Shown: positions 28,515-37,240, numbered from the stretch's first letter. The stretch is 56,675 nucleotides of DNA from Spirulina sp. CS-785/01 (GCF_028330525.1 NZ_JAQMSD010000102.1:1-56675); one strand, 5' to 3'. Notes: generated by a model not told the origin, from the sequence alone. Numbers and translations are program-made.

Positions 28515-29315
28515 TTACTGAATAGGAATAGAAAGAGGCGTTTTCCCTTTAACCGGATAATCCCGTTCCTCAATTAACTGCTTTAATGCCTTAACTCGCT
28601 GTTTTGGGGCTGGGTGAGTAGATAAAAACTCAACGGTTTTGGGAGTTTCTTGGGCAATTCGTTCAAAAAAATCCGTCGCCCCGGCCACATGACCATAGTT
28701 TTGATAAAGTAACTGTAACCCAAACCGATCCGCTTGTAATTCTTGACCTTGGGAATATTGAGCATTACTAATCACCGTAACCCCATCCACCACCAAAGAT
28801 TCTAAAGCAGAGATATCCCCTAAAAAATAAGACAATACCGCTTTAATTAACACAATTTTCCCTAACTTCCGTAGATGATCTCGATGGTCAAAATGGCCCA
28901 ACTCATGGCCTAAAATCATCATTAACTCATTTTCTGACTCTAGACGTTCTAATAACTCCCGATAGACAACAATCACATCTCCTGGAATAGCTATAGCATT
29001 AATTGTATCTTCAGGAATATATAACAAGCGATAATCCCGATTCTCATGGAGAGAGTCCGTTAAATAGCCCTCTAATTGGTCTAAACGTTGATTCAATTTA
29101 GTTTGGGTAAGAGAATCTTGAGCTTGTTTTTCGTACACTGGCACAATCACTCGGCCCAGTTGTTGTTCAACCTCCACAGGTATCCACCACACCATTGCAT
29201 TAATCAACCCCGAAATGAGGAAAAAGACAGCGACAATTAACCCCCCAAAAATCGCCGCCAAGGTGAGTAATTGGCGATTACTAGGGGGTGGGTTGCGGGA
29301 GGAATATTGAGTCAT
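28515..29315 (-). CDS. M48-family membrane metallopeptidase
   Basis: A 266-residue Zn peptidase. One N-terminal membrane helix (about residues 17-40) is followed by the HEXXH site in LGHELGHFDHRDH and the downstream third ligand Glu in QGQELQADRFGLQLL, then FLSTHPAPKQRV, typical of HtpX/Oma1/LoiP-like M48 enzymes. The domain probably faces the periplasm and takes part in membrane-protein quality control. It follows the third AIM24 gene by 37 nt on the same strand and may be co-transcribed with it. Confidence 0.92.
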   Translation of the reverse strand: MTQYSSRNPPPSNRQLLTLAAIFGGLIVAVFFLISGLINAMVWWIPVEVEQQLGRVIVPVYEKQAQDSLTQTKLNQRLDQLEGYLTDSLHENRDYRLLYIPEDTINAIAIPGDVIVVYRELLERLESENELMMILGHELGHFDHRDHLRKLGKIVLIKAVLSYFLGDISALESLVVDGVTVISNAQYSQGQELQADRFGLQLLYQNYGHVAGATDFFERIAQETPKTVEFLSTHPAPKQRVKALKQLIEERDYPVKGKTPLSIPIQ

Positions 29316-29352
29316 GGTGCGTTAAACTACTAGATAAAGAAGCGTTACTCGA

Positions 29353-30054
29353 TTAATTACTTTTAGTGGGACGGAAAGGACGGAGAAAATTGAGTAGCCC
29401 GTAAATACTGCGAGATTGCACCCATAGACGGCCTTTACCCCGAAACCGACAAACTAACCCTTCTCCGCCTAAAATTCCGGTTTTGAGATTTTTAAACGAT
29501 AACCCCCCAATCATCTCGACATTGTAATCTAGAGAATCTTCAAAGGCCACAATATAGCTAGTATCCACCACATAATCCCCCGCCACCGGAATTTCCACAA
29601 TGGCCCCGTAGGAACTAAACCAAAAGTCCCCTTTACCACTAACGTGGATTAAAAAGAGGGATTCTCCACTAAAAAACCCTTTAAACCCCTGAAATTTAGT
29701 ATCCATGTCCACCGTAGGACTACAGGCCACAAAGCCGGAAGATTGCACCATTAACCCCTTATCTCCAGTTAAATGGTAATGTTTCACCTCCCCAGGGACC
29801 CCAGGGGAAATATACAATTGTCCCCCCCGACTACTGGCAATAAATTCGTTAATAAATAAAGATTCTCCCACAAACATCCGCCCCACACTTTTCATCAGGC
29901 CGCCGCGCATTTGCGTTTTCATGGTGAGAGCGGTATCCATAGCCGCCATCGCTGACGCTTCGACTAACATAGACTGGTTGGGTTGCAAGTCTAAGATCAA
30001 GGAGGCATAAGCCGGGGAATGCTCAATTTGATAAGCGGTTTCTTGTGTTGTCAT
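29353..30054 (-). CDS. AIM24/TIGR00266-family protein (1 of 3)
   Basis: The 233-residue protein belongs to the AIM24 (DUF124) family of beta-rich, TRAP-like-fold proteins. Matching segments are YQIEHSPAYASLILDL, VEASAMAAMDTALTM, FVGESLFINEF, GFKGFFSGESLFLIHVSG and the C-terminal GGEGLVCRFRGKGRLWVQSRS. Bacterial members are of unknown function; the eukaryotic namesake affects mitochondrial inner-membrane organisation. It is the third of three tandem paralogues, separated from the other two by a repeat-filled gap of 305 bp. Confidence 0.92.
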   Translation of the reverse strand: MTTQETAYQIEHSPAYASLILDLQPNQSMLVEASAMAAMDTALTMKTQMRGGLMKSVGRMFVGESLFINEFIASSRGGQLYISPGVPGEVKHYHLTGDKGLMVQSSGFVACSPTVDMDTKFQGFKGFFSGESLFLIHVSGKGDFWFSSYGAIVEIPVAGDYVVDTSYIVAFEDSLDYNVEMIGGLSFKNLKTGILGGEGLVCRFRGKGRLWVQSRSIYGLLNFLRPFRPTKSN

Positions 30055-30063
30055 GGTTTTTAC

Positions 30064-30200
30064 TGTAATTAGTGTTGTAAGTTTTAAACTGCCTGTTTGG
30101 GGGACAGGGAAAAGGGAAAAGGGAACAGGGAACAGGGATAGGGGTTTTATAGTTTTTTTCTTGCTGTTTCATTGATTACAAATTATTTATTTTTGCTAAA
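30064..30200. mobile_element. MITE-like element, copy 2 (degenerate)
   Basis: This copy shares TTGTAAGTTTTAAACTG, the GGGAACAG heptamers, TTTTTTTCTTGCTGTTTCATTGATT and the terminal TTTTTGCTAAA with the copies at 24087 and 47268. Its left tip is eroded. It interrupts the otherwise tight AIM24 gene run. Confidence 0.5.
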
Positions 30201-30359
30201 CCAGTAATCAGTAACTAGGAAGGAATCAAGTTTAAACGAAGATCAGGGGAAAAAACAGTGTAGCCCCTAAAACTATCTCCCCCATCTTCTTGATCTTCTC
30301 TTGGTGTCCTTTGTGTCTTTGTGGTTCAACTCTCAACTCTCAACTATTAACTCCCCAAT

Positions 30360-31037
30360 TTAACGAGGGGGAAGTTGCGAGCCGACTAAAGACCCAAAAG
30401 CGGTGTTATTATGGGTTTGACAATAAACTTTCCCCTTCCCTCGGAAATGACAGATTAACCCTTCTCCCCCTAACCAGGCCCCTAACCAACTGTCTCCGGC
30501 TTTATTGATGGAAAAGTCTAAACTGCGTTCAAAGGCGACAATATGGCCAGTATCAACAATATATTCTCCATCCACTGGAATTTCGTAAATGCCACCAAAC
30601 GAGGTTAACAAAACAGGGCCATATCCCGTTATGCGTAGCCAAAAGATGGCTTCTCCGGAGAAAAAGGATTTAAACCCCTCAAAGCCTAAATCAATATCAA
30701 CATTGCTGTCATTGGCTAAATAGGACCCGGCTTGTACGACTAATTCCTCTCCTTCCATGGGATAGACGATTAAATCTCCCATTAATTTCGGGGCCAGAAA
30801 GACTTCTCCTCCGTCGGTAGGGGACCGGAAGACGCTGAGAAAGAGGGACTCTTGGGCTAACATTCGCTTGAGGCCGCCCATAATGCCGCCGCCTTTGCCT
30901 TGGCGGAGGGTGGTGCTGGCGTTGATCGTGCCACTCATGGCGATCATAGCACCAGCTTGGGCGACTAATTCTTCTTGGGCGGCTAGGGTAATTTGCGCGA
31001 TCGCGCTATCCGGTTTATGTAATATTTCAATATCCAT
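30360..31037 (-). CDS. AIM24/TIGR00266-family protein (2 of 3)
   Basis: A 225-residue paralogue, MDIEILHKPDSAIAQITL, with VAQAGAMIAMSGTI, LAQESLFLSVFRSP, GFEGFKSFFSGEAIFWLRITGYG, IYEIPVDGEYIVDTGHIVAFE and LGGEGLICHFRGKGKVYCQT. It keeps every block of the family but is clearly diverged from both neighbours. It follows the first paralogue after 12 nt, so the two are surely co-transcribed. Function is unknown; tandem triplets suggest hetero-oligomers, which is inference. Confidence 0.92.
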   Translation of the reverse strand: MDIEILHKPDSAIAQITLAAQEELVAQAGAMIAMSGTINASTTLRQGKGGGIMGGLKRMLAQESLFLSVFRSPTDGGEVFLAPKLMGDLIVYPMEGEELVVQAGSYLANDSNVDIDLGFEGFKSFFSGEAIFWLRITGYGPVLLTSFGGIYEIPVDGEYIVDTGHIVAFERSLDFSINKAGDSWLGAWLGGEGLICHFRGKGKVYCQTHNNTAFGSLVGSQLPPR

Positions 31038-31049
31038 CGCACTCTCTCC

Positions 31050-31712
31050 TTAACGGACTTTGGGACGCAGATAACCCACTAAACCGCTAATACTGCGCGA
31101 TTGTAGATAAATTTTACCGTTTCCTTTGAGTCGGTTTACCAGTCCTTCTCCAGAGGTTAAAGAAGAAAGCAGGCCACCGGATAATCCCACACTCATTTTA
31201 ATGGCCGGATCATAGGCAACCAAGTGAGAGGTATCCACAATAAATCCCCCCCGGACTTGTTTTTCCGAAATGCCTCCATAGGCCCCAAAAAATACCCGTC
31301 CTTTCCCCTGCAAGCGCAGTTTAAAGAGTCCTTCCCCCGAAATAAAGCTGGCCAACCCGGCCCATTGCACCCCCATTTTGACTCCTGGGGTATGGGCAAT
31401 ATAAGCCCCCGGTTGAAAACATATCCCATTGGGGGGAACATCAAGGGGGACAATATCACCAATAATAGATTGACTGAGGACTAGAGTAAGCGGTTGATTG
31501 GTTTTATTTTTGAAGATATTGACAAATAAGGACTCTCCCCCCAAAAATTTCCGCAGGATGGCTTGAAAAAAGCCACCGGAAAACTCAGTCGTCATGGTGA
31601 GTTGAGCATCCATACTCGTCATTGCCCCCGCTTCAGCCGTAATTTTTTCACCTGGTTCTAAGGTGATAAACATGGCCGCAAATGCCGGTTTATAACGGAT
31701 TTCGTATTTCAT
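31050..31712 (-). CDS. AIM24/TIGR00266-family protein (3 of 3, first in order)
   Basis: About 220 residues from the ATG at 31712 (MKYEIRYKPAFAAMFITLEPG). Family blocks are ITAEAGAMTSMDAQLTMTTEFSG, LGGESLFVNIFKN, FISGEGLFKLRLQGKGRVFFGAYGG and SGEGLVNRLKGNGKIYLQSRS. An upstream TTG at 31730 is in frame but less likely. It is the first gene of the AIM24 run; the TonB-like gene ends about 95 nt upstream of its ATG on the same strand. Confidence 0.92.
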   Translation of the reverse strand: MKYEIRYKPAFAAMFITLEPGEKITAEAGAMTSMDAQLTMTTEFSGGFFQAILRKFLGGESLFVNIFKNKTNQPLTLVLSQSIIGDIVPLDVPPNGICFQPGAYIAHTPGVKMGVQWAGLASFISGEGLFKLRLQGKGRVFFGAYGGISEKQVRGGFIVDTSHLVAYDPAIKMSVGLSGGLLSSLTSGEGLVNRLKGNGKIYLQSRSISGLVGYLRPKVR

Positions 31713-31824
31713 CCCTTTGGTTGAGGTCAAATTATTCCTCTAGTTTGGCAAGGACTTCCCCAAACTAGGTAGTGTTGTTCATCGAATGTAACCTTTCTCT
31801 GGGTTGTCTCGATTCTGGGGATTT

Positions 31825-32880
31825 TTATAGCGATCGCGCTGAAAATTCAATAAAATACTCTTGAGCCACAGGTTCTCCGTCCATATAAGAGGGTTCAAAA
31901 GACCATTGTTCAATCACCCGTTTGGCCAATTGTCCCGCCTTCCCTGCACTAATTGTGCCAGATAACACTTGTGCAGATTCAGGATAAACCGTGACACTCC
32001 CATTCGGTTCAATCACAACCACCACTTGCACCGTAAACGGTTCCACATTCTCTAGGTCTAACGGTTGCAAATATTGCACCGCATCCAATTGTTGACGGGT
32101 TTGTTGCAGTTGGGCCAGTTGAGTGGGAATATCTCGATCTGGAATCGTTAAACGCAATTGTCCCAAGGTAGCTAAAAATTGACCTGAACCCGTTTCGCGG
32201 TTGGTCCCCGTATCACCATTTTGGCCAGGAGTCCCTTGACTGACAGGTTGTGCTGGAGAAGGGTTAGGGGGTTCTAAGTTGGACTGTTGCGGTGTTTGAC
32301 CGTTATTGGGACTCGGTTGAGGACTATTATTGTTAGAGGTATCTGGACTAGGGTTAGAAGTCTCAGAAGTGTCTGGACTAGGGTTAGAAGTCTCTGGACT
32401 AGGGTTAGAAGTCTCAGAAGTGTCTGGACTGGGGTTAGAAGTCTCTGGACTAGGGTTAGAAGTCTCAGAAGTGTCTGGACTGGGTTGAGGACTATTATTG
32501 TTAGAGGTATTCTGACGAGGGGTTGGAGAGACAGAATTAGGAGAAGGAGTTGAGGGGGTGGGAGGAGAAGACGCAACCGGAGAAACCGGATCAGACATTG
32601 GGGAGCTAGTCTTCTGAGGGGGGGTTTGTACAATAAAATCGACTGGGACAAAATCTTGGGGTTGAACCGAGGGAGAAGAAGACGTTTGGCCCGATCGCGC
32701 TTGAGATAAAATAGCCCAGAGTATCCCCCCCAAGACAATATGAATGGCAACAGACCACAACAACAAAGCCACCCAAAGCGTCGGTGAATCATCGTGGTAT
32801 AGTTCTCGTAGGGAGTGAGTTGGGAAATAAGAGCGCGATCGCATGGCAGACTTTGAACAACGGTTGAGCGCAGTCCCCAT
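31825..32880 (-). CDS. TonB-like protein with Pro/Ser repeat spacer
   Basis: A 351-residue protein built as a TonB. It has a short cytoplasmic tail, one membrane helix (about residues 34-60, TLWVALLLWSVAIHIVLGGI) and a long periplasm-spanning Pro/Ser/Thr region, then a C-terminal domain (about 255-351) with VQVVVVIEPNGSV and a final FIEFSAR strand. The spacer contains five or so copies of TSETSNPSPETSNPSPD-like repeats, encoded by nearly identical DNA (32330-32490), so its length may vary between strains. ExbB/ExbD partners are not nearby. A second start, Met13 (MRSRSYFP) at 32844, is possible. Confidence 0.82.
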   Translation of the reverse strand: MGTALNRCSKSAMRSRSYFPTHSLRELYHDDSPTLWVALLLWSVAIHIVLGGILWAILSQARSGQTSSSPSVQPQDFVPVDFIVQTPPQKTSSPMSDPVSPVASSPPTPSTPSPNSVSPTPRQNTSNNNSPQPSPDTSETSNPSPETSNPSPDTSETSNPSPETSNPSPDTSETSNPSPDTSNNNSPQPSPNNGQTPQQSNLEPPNPSPAQPVSQGTPGQNGDTGTNRETGSGQFLATLGQLRLTIPDRDIPTQLAQLQQTRQQLDAVQYLQPLDLENVEPFTVQVVVVIEPNGSVTVYPESAQVLSGTISAGKAGQLAKRVIEQWSFEPSYMDGEPVAQEYFIEFSARSL

Positions 32881-32934
32881 CTAAAATCACAAGATTTAGA
32901 TGGGGTTAGCGAAACATCAAGACCATTACCAAAA

Positions 32935-33006
32935 AGCCCTTGACGAGGATTGAACTCGTGACCTCACCCTTACCAAGGGTGTGCTCTACCACTGAGCTAC
33001 AAGGGC
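32935..33006 (-). tRNA. tRNA-Thr (anticodon GGT)
   Basis: It folds as a full cloverleaf: acceptor GCCCTTG/CAAGGGC, D arm GCTC/GAGC, anticodon arm CACCC-TTGGTAA-GGGTG giving anticodon GGT, and T arm ACGAG-TTCAATC-CTCGT. CCA is not encoded. It follows tRNA-Tyr by about 60 nt on the same strand. Confidence 0.95.
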
Positions 33007-33067
33007 AAAGAATTCCCAACCAAAAATCCCAACGAGGAAACTGGAATCAGGAATAAAAAAAATGTGG

Positions 33068-33149
33068 TGGGCCGAGCTGGATTCGAACCAGCGTAGGCAT
33101 AGCCAGCGGATTTACAGTCCGCCCCCATTAACCACTCGGGCACCGACCC
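33068..33149 (-). tRNA. tRNA-Tyr (anticodon GTA)
   Basis: A class II tRNA with acceptor GGGTCGG pairing TCGGCCC (two wobble pairs), anticodon arm GCGGA-CTGTAAA-TCCGC giving GTA, a long variable arm and T arm GCTGG-TTCGAAT-CCAGC. CCA is not encoded. Confidence 0.95.
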
Positions 33150-33290
33150 TTATTGACCACGATTAATAATCTTAGCATAAGAATTTCAAGTTTTGTCAAG
33201 CAAACCAAAATTTTTTTTTGAGCGGCCTAAGAATAAGGCAGAAGGCAGAAAACAGGAGACAGGAGACAGAAGGCCAAGAACCAACAACCA

Positions 33291-34166
33291 TCACTGATTT
33301 AAATAACTAATCTCCATCTCCACCGATGCGTCACAAGTCTCGCCGGCCTGCAAATAAACCAAATTCTCCTTCGTATTCAGGGCATTACGGGGAGAACTCC
33401 AAGGCTCTAAACAACAATAGTCCTTCCCTTGTACCGTCCAAAACACCAACGTCGAGTAAATATCCGAATACCTTAACGTAATCCGCCAACGTTGACGCTG
33501 ATTCATCAACGACGCATGATTGCGAGTGACGGGTTTGAGGGCCACATCAATCTCCTCTTGCTGCAAATCAAACTTACCCGTAAAAGGGAACGACGTTTTA
33601 GTCAAATGGTCATGCCCCTGAGAAGCCGGAATATCAAGGGAAATTTGCTGCTTATCCGTCACCCAAAAATAGGGATGTAGTCCCGTGGCAAACGGCATCG
33701 TCTCATCAGACTGATTCGTGTAGCGTTGTTCAATAATCAGACGATTCCCTTGGAGCTTATAAGTAAACAATAACTCAAAATCAAAGGGATAAACCGCCCG
33801 GGTCTTCTCATTACTCTGAAGTCGTAACGTCAAACTCGCACAGTCATCCGTAGTCTGTTCCACCACCTCCCAAGGAAAATCTCGCGCAAAACCGTGTTGT
33901 TTAAGCGTATAAGACTTACTCTGATGGACATAAAGATTATTAGGGAGATTCCCACAAATAGGGAACAAAATCGGAATCCCCCCCCGCACACTTAACTCTG
34001 GGTTCGCAAAGCGGTCTTTGTCAAGATAGAGAATATCTTGCCCTTGAACTCGCCAACGACTGATAATTCCGCCTCGTTCTGGAACGACCTCAATACGGGA
34101 ATGGGCCTGTTGATCGGTGAGAATGATGGTTGGATATTGGTCTTGTTTCAGCGAGATGGCAAACAC
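33291..34166 (-). CDS. Aldose 1-epimerase-family mutarotase
   Basis: The 291-residue protein has a galactose-mutarotase fold. The motifs RGGIPILFPICGNLPNN and KQHGFARDFPWEVV (active-site His) and a later FATGLHPYFWV are those of cyanobacterial aldose or hexose-6-phosphate mutarotases (YeaD-like). It would interconvert alpha and beta anomers of a free or phosphorylated sugar in the cytoplasm. The start is GTG at 34166 (MFAISLKQDQYP). It is divergent from the small gene at 34380, with a CRP-type site in the gap that could serve either gene. Confidence 0.88.
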   Translation of the reverse strand: MFAISLKQDQYPTIILTDQQAHSRIEVVPERGGIISRWRVQGQDILYLDKDRFANPELSVRGGIPILFPICGNLPNNLYVHQSKSYTLKQHGFARDFPWEVVEQTTDDCASLTLRLQSNEKTRAVYPFDFELLFTYKLQGNRLIIEQRYTNQSDETMPFATGLHPYFWVTDKQQISLDIPASQGHDHLTKTSFPFTGKFDLQQEEIDVALKPVTRNHASLMNQRQRWRITLRYSDIYSTLVFWTVQGKDYCCLEPWSSPRNALNTKENLVYLQAGETCDASVEMEISYLNQ

Positions 34167-34285
34167 CGCTTTCTTCCCTGTAAACTGTTTCTACTTTCGA
34201 TTTAACCAAAGCCTGGGCCGGAAATGATCAAGGTTTCAAGAATTCTTCAGGTTAATTCATATCTTGACAAGATTTTCCGTTTATG

Positions 34286-34301
34286 TGTGACCAAAATCAC
34301 A
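34286..34301. promoter_or_regulatory. Perfect CRP/SyCRP1-type operator
   Basis: TGTGACCAAAATCACA is an exact match to the palindrome TGTGA-N6-TCACA recognised by CRP and by the cyanobacterial cAMP receptor SyCRP1. A TTGACA box lies 22 nt upstream (34264-34269), so the site overlaps the likely -10 region and spacer, or serves a downstream promoter. It is 79 nt before the ATG of the small gene and 120 nt before the mutarotase start. Confidence 0.7.
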
Positions 34302-34379
34302 TCCCTCCTTCGTTACTCATCAATGGCCAATCGCCCAAATTGCTTTATCATCTGGCCAGAGTGAATCAGGGTGCTTAAA

Positions 34380-34589
34380 ATGATTAATTCACTGGTCAAA
34401 TCCGCCTTTGAGACAGGTTGCCTGAGTGTAGCCTCAGAAAGTTTGATTGGGCAATTACTCGCGCAGCAGGTTTGCCAATCGGGAGACTTGCAAGCCCTTC
34501 AGCGTCTTAATGAAGCCGTCTGTCAAGGGATTTTGAAGCGGGAAGCCCGTATTGCCTATCCGGACTGGACAATGGTGCAAGGAGGATAG
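34380..34589 (+). CDS. Small conserved-looking protein
   Basis: A 69-residue protein, MINSLVKSAFETGCLSVASE, then QLLAQQVCQSGDLQALQRLNEAVCQGILKREAR. It is predicted helical and cytoplasmic, with no signal or metal motif. The sequence looks like a small cyanobacterial family in which a short S/L-rich N-terminus is followed by an ALxRLxEAVxxG helix; I do not know a function. Support for a real gene comes from the CRP-type operator upstream and a good terminator 23 nt after the stop. The in-frame GTG at 34371 is a less likely start. Confidence 0.75.
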   Translation: MINSLVKSAFETGCLSVASESLIGQLLAQQVCQSGDLQALQRLNEAVCQGILKREARIAYPDWTMVQGG

Positions 34590-34611
34590 GAGTATTAATA
34601 AAAATTGGAGT

Positions 34612-34645
34612 AACTCCCTGGGAAGATTCCGCAGGGAGTTTTCTA
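34612..34645 (+). terminator. Intrinsic terminator of the small gene
   Basis: The stem AACTCCCTG/CAGGGAGTT (34612-34620 with 34632-34640) runs into TTTTCT. It is an ordinary rho-independent terminator. Confidence 0.85.
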
Positions 34646-34739
34646 TTGAATAGACTAAGTAAGTCCTTTAGGGCTAGCCTTGTAAAGGTGGGTAATGATA
34701 GAACAATATACTGTTGTTGTAGTTGATTGTAGTTGATTT

Positions 34740-34837
34740 TAGGTTGGGTGAAGCGAAGCGTAACCCAACATCCCCCAGTAAAAAACGTTGGGTTTTACTC
34801 CGTTATACCCAACCTACATAGAAATATTGAGTCAGTT
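34740..34837. repeat. Inverted repeat B, copy 1
   Basis: TAGGTTGGGTGAAGCG and AGCGTAACCCAAC at the left are answered by CCCAACCTA at 34808-34816. The similarity to the copy at 51360-51458 extends past the right tip (AATATTG, TCAGTT). This is a small mobile-looking palindromic element common in cyanobacterial spacers. The gap 34646-34994 holds no gene. Confidence 0.75.
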
Positions 34838-34928
34838 ACCTTGATAGAGGTGGGCAATGCCAATCCTACACCATTTCATAATTTTTTAGGGTCTTTCGAT
34901 ACTAAGTTTGTAATTCTCTGATTGATCT

Positions 34929-34979
34929 ATCAACCCGTTTTAACGGGTTTCAGCTATTAGCCTTGGGTTTTAACCCAAG
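34929..34979. repeat. Repeat A, copy 4 (reverse orientation)
   Basis: A reverse-oriented copy of the double-hairpin repeat, placed 16 nt past the stop codon of the CapA-like gene. Confidence 0.8.
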
Positions 34980-34994
34980 AGACATTTATTTCAG

Positions 34995-36140
34995 TTAACT
35001 TTCCGGTAAAATTTCCCCCGTCTCTTGAATGAGCAGAGGAGTATTCGGAAAATCACTCTGGGTGAGACGACGTATTAATTGAATTGTCCGATTTTCAGGG
35101 TCAAAACGGGGTACACCCTCCCCAGAAAGACGGAGTGGAATAATTGTTCCGCCTAAAAAGTTTCCGGTTTCATCTAACTCAACTTCTAAAATTAGAGAAT
35201 AGCCATTTTCTCCACTGGTGTTTAAGGTTCTATAGCCGATAAAATTGCCTAATGAATAGGCAATTAGTCGATTTTCATGTAATTCCAACGCACGAGGAAC
35301 ATGGGGGCCATGACCTAATATTAAATCTGCCCCATGATTAATCATTGCCCTCGAAAAATTGACCATATTTCCCCGATTTTCGTTGAGATAGATTTCCGTT
35401 TGATTGCGAGTTCGCAGGGCATTCCGTCCTTCTGCCCCTCCGTGAACAGAAATGATGATAATTTCGGCATTTTCTTGGGCTTGATTGACTAAATTTCTCC
35501 CTTGATTTAAGTTATTAATCGAGTTGTGATACCCTAAATAACTAAAACCAATCCAGGCTACAGTAATTCCATTCACTTTAGTATAAACAATTTGCCCTTT
35601 TTCTCCTACTGCTTCAATGCCTACGTTTTCTAAATTTTGCATTGTATCTTGAAAGCCCTGTAGGGTAAAATCGTAGGAGTGGTTATTGGCAACACTGAGG
35701 ATATTAAACCCTGCATCGCTTAAAATTTGGGCGTGTTCTGGGGGACTCCGAAACGCATAAACGCGCCCAGAGACGGGAGTTTTGGCACTGTGGGGATAAT
35801 TGGTGATTGTGCTTTCAAAGTTACCAAAAACAAAGTCTGCTTCTGTGAGATAAGATTGAATATTTTGGAATAAACTGGCTGGGTTAGCAGGGAGTTGATA
35901 AGCGGGGTAATTTGTGCCTAGAATTGTATCGCCTACCGCTTTAATGGTAATGGTGGGTAAGGTTGGGGGAATAAACTCAGGGGGAGGCGGTTCTAGGGTC
36001 TCTGGTAGGTTTAAATAAATATCAATTTGTGCTAAACTGGTTAGATGCCAATTGCCTGCTATAAAAAAGCTAGTGCAAAGGAAGACAAAAGATAAGGAAG
36101 ATTTAAGTCTTTTAATGAAAGAAAAAGATAAATTAGTCAT
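34995..36140 (-). CDS. CapA-family (PGA_cap) secreted protein
   Basis: The 381-residue protein has an N-terminal signal or anchor (about residues 10-30) and a calcineurin-like phosphoesterase fold of the CapA/PgsA group. Motifs in order are VGDTILGTNYP, VFGNFESTITN, LSVANNHSYDFTLQG, IIISVHGGAEG, GADLILGHGPHVPRALE and IAYSLGNFIGY. Family members are linked to poly-gamma-glutamate or other polymer export; many cyanobacterial ones have no known substrate. No other pgs/cap gene is adjacent, so the polymer role is only suggested. Confidence 0.9.
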   Translation of the reverse strand: MTNLSFSFIKRLKSSLSFVFLCTSFFIAGNWHLTSLAQIDIYLNLPETLEPPPPEFIPPTLPTITIKAVGDTILGTNYPAYQLPANPASLFQNIQSYLTEADFVFGNFESTITNYPHSAKTPVSGRVYAFRSPPEHAQILSDAGFNILSVANNHSYDFTLQGFQDTMQNLENVGIEAVGEKGQIVYTKVNGITVAWIGFSYLGYHNSINNLNQGRNLVNQAQENAEIIIISVHGGAEGRNALRTRNQTEIYLNENRGNMVNFSRAMINHGADLILGHGPHVPRALELHENRLIAYSLGNFIGYRTLNTSGENGYSLILEVELDETGNFLGGTIIPLRLSGEGVPRFDPENRTIQLIRRLTQSDFPNTPLLIQETGEILPES

Positions 36141-36283
36141 GAAATTATTAACATGAAATTATTAATGGTCTTGTAAATGAGCGACTCATTATTTGTAAGT
36201 ATTCATCTGTCAGCACTCAGCCAACAGCTTTTGAATGAAAGGGTCCCTTGGGATGGCGAAGAAAACTTGCTCTATCCCATCGA

Positions 36284-36382
36284 AAAACAAGCGAGGTAAA
36301 ACAAGCGAGGTAAAACAAGCGAGGTAAAACAAGCGAGGTAAAACAAGCGAGGTAAAACAAGCGAGGTAAAACAAGCGAGGTA
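36284..36382. repeat. 14-bp tandem array (AAAACAAGCGAGGT), 7 copies
   Basis: Seven perfect head-to-tail 14-mers lie in the roughly 400-bp divergent gap between the CapA-like and GST genes. There are no spacers, so it is not a CRISPR. Copy number is likely to vary. The remainder of the gap (36141-36544) shows no gene. Confidence 0.92.
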
Positions 36383-36544
36383 GGTGTTTTTAGGTAATAG
36401 CTAAAACTTGATAGCTGAATGCTTATAATTATTGTAAACTAGATGAACCATGTACGGAAAAGATAAATGAGTTTTTTCCTGTTCTCTAGTCTGCTGACAG
36501 GCTGACTATTTCCTGTTCTCGAAAACCCAACCCTCAAACCATCA

Positions 36545-37240
36545 ATGCCCCAATTGGAATTATATAGTGCAAATGTTTGCCCCTTTGCCCATCGAACTCG
36601 GTTAACGTTATTAGAGAAAGGGGTGGATTTTCAACTACACGAAATTGATTTAAGCAATAAACCGGATAACTTTGCGGAAATTTCCCCCTATGAGAAAGTT
36701 CCGGTGGTCAAGTATGGGCGCGATCGCATCTGGGAATCTGCCATCATTAACGAGTATATCGAGGAACTGTTCCCGAATCCTCCCCTCATGCCCAAAACCG
36801 CAGGAGAACGGGCATTAGTCCGGATTTTGATAGATTTTGCCAATAGCCAGTTTATTTCCGCCTTCTACAAAATTCTGTTATTTCAGAACCCCGAACAACA
36901 GGAAAAATGGAAAAACAAACTCCACCACCATCTAGAGTTTCTAGAACACGAAGGAATCGGTAAACTTAGTCAAGGAGGAGACTACTGGTTCGGGGAACAC
37001 CTCACCCTCCTAGACCTCACCTATTATCCCTGGTTTGAACGGTGGTGTGTGTTAGAACATTATCGAGAGTTTCCCCTCCCCGATAGTTTTCCTCACTTAA
37101 AACAGTGGTGGAAAACCATGCAGCAACGGGAAAGTGTCCAAACCATCGCCAACCCCCCAAACCTGTACATTCAAGACTATCAACCCTATGCGGACGGGAC
37201 AGCAGCCGGAATCACAGCCCAAGAAATGCGTAACAATTAA
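36545..37240 (+). CDS. Glutathione S-transferase family protein
   Basis: The 231-residue protein has an N-terminal thioredoxin fold with ANVCPFAHRTRLTLLEKG (Cys12-Pro-Phe-Ala, a Cys-type GST resembling omega/lambda classes), the cis-Pro loop EKVPVVKYG, and ESAIINEYIEELFP for gamma-glutamyl binding. The helical C-domain follows, with TLLDLTYYPWFER. Such enzymes reduce mixed disulfides or glutathione conjugates. It is followed after 27 nt by a small membrane protein gene and probably forms an operon with it. Confidence 0.92.
   Translation: MPQLELYSANVCPFAHRTRLTLLEKGVDFQLHEIDLSNKPDNFAEISPYEKVPVVKYGRDRIWESAIINEYIEELFPNPPLMPKTAGERALVRILIDFANSQFISAFYKILLFQNPEQQEKWKNKLHHHLEFLEHEGIGKLSQGGDYWFGEHLTLLDLTYYPWFERWCVLEHYREFPLPDSFPHLKQWWKTMQQRESVQTIANPPNLYIQDYQPYADGTAAGITAQEMRNN

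Noticed and set aside
32274..32792. 172-codon frame inside the TonB-like gene
   Set aside because: It is a shifted reading of the Pro/Ser repeats and gives Leu/Arg-rich low-complexity sequence.
36284..36382. Possible CRISPR array
   Set aside because: The 14-bp units are directly abutting with no spacers, and there are no cas genes.
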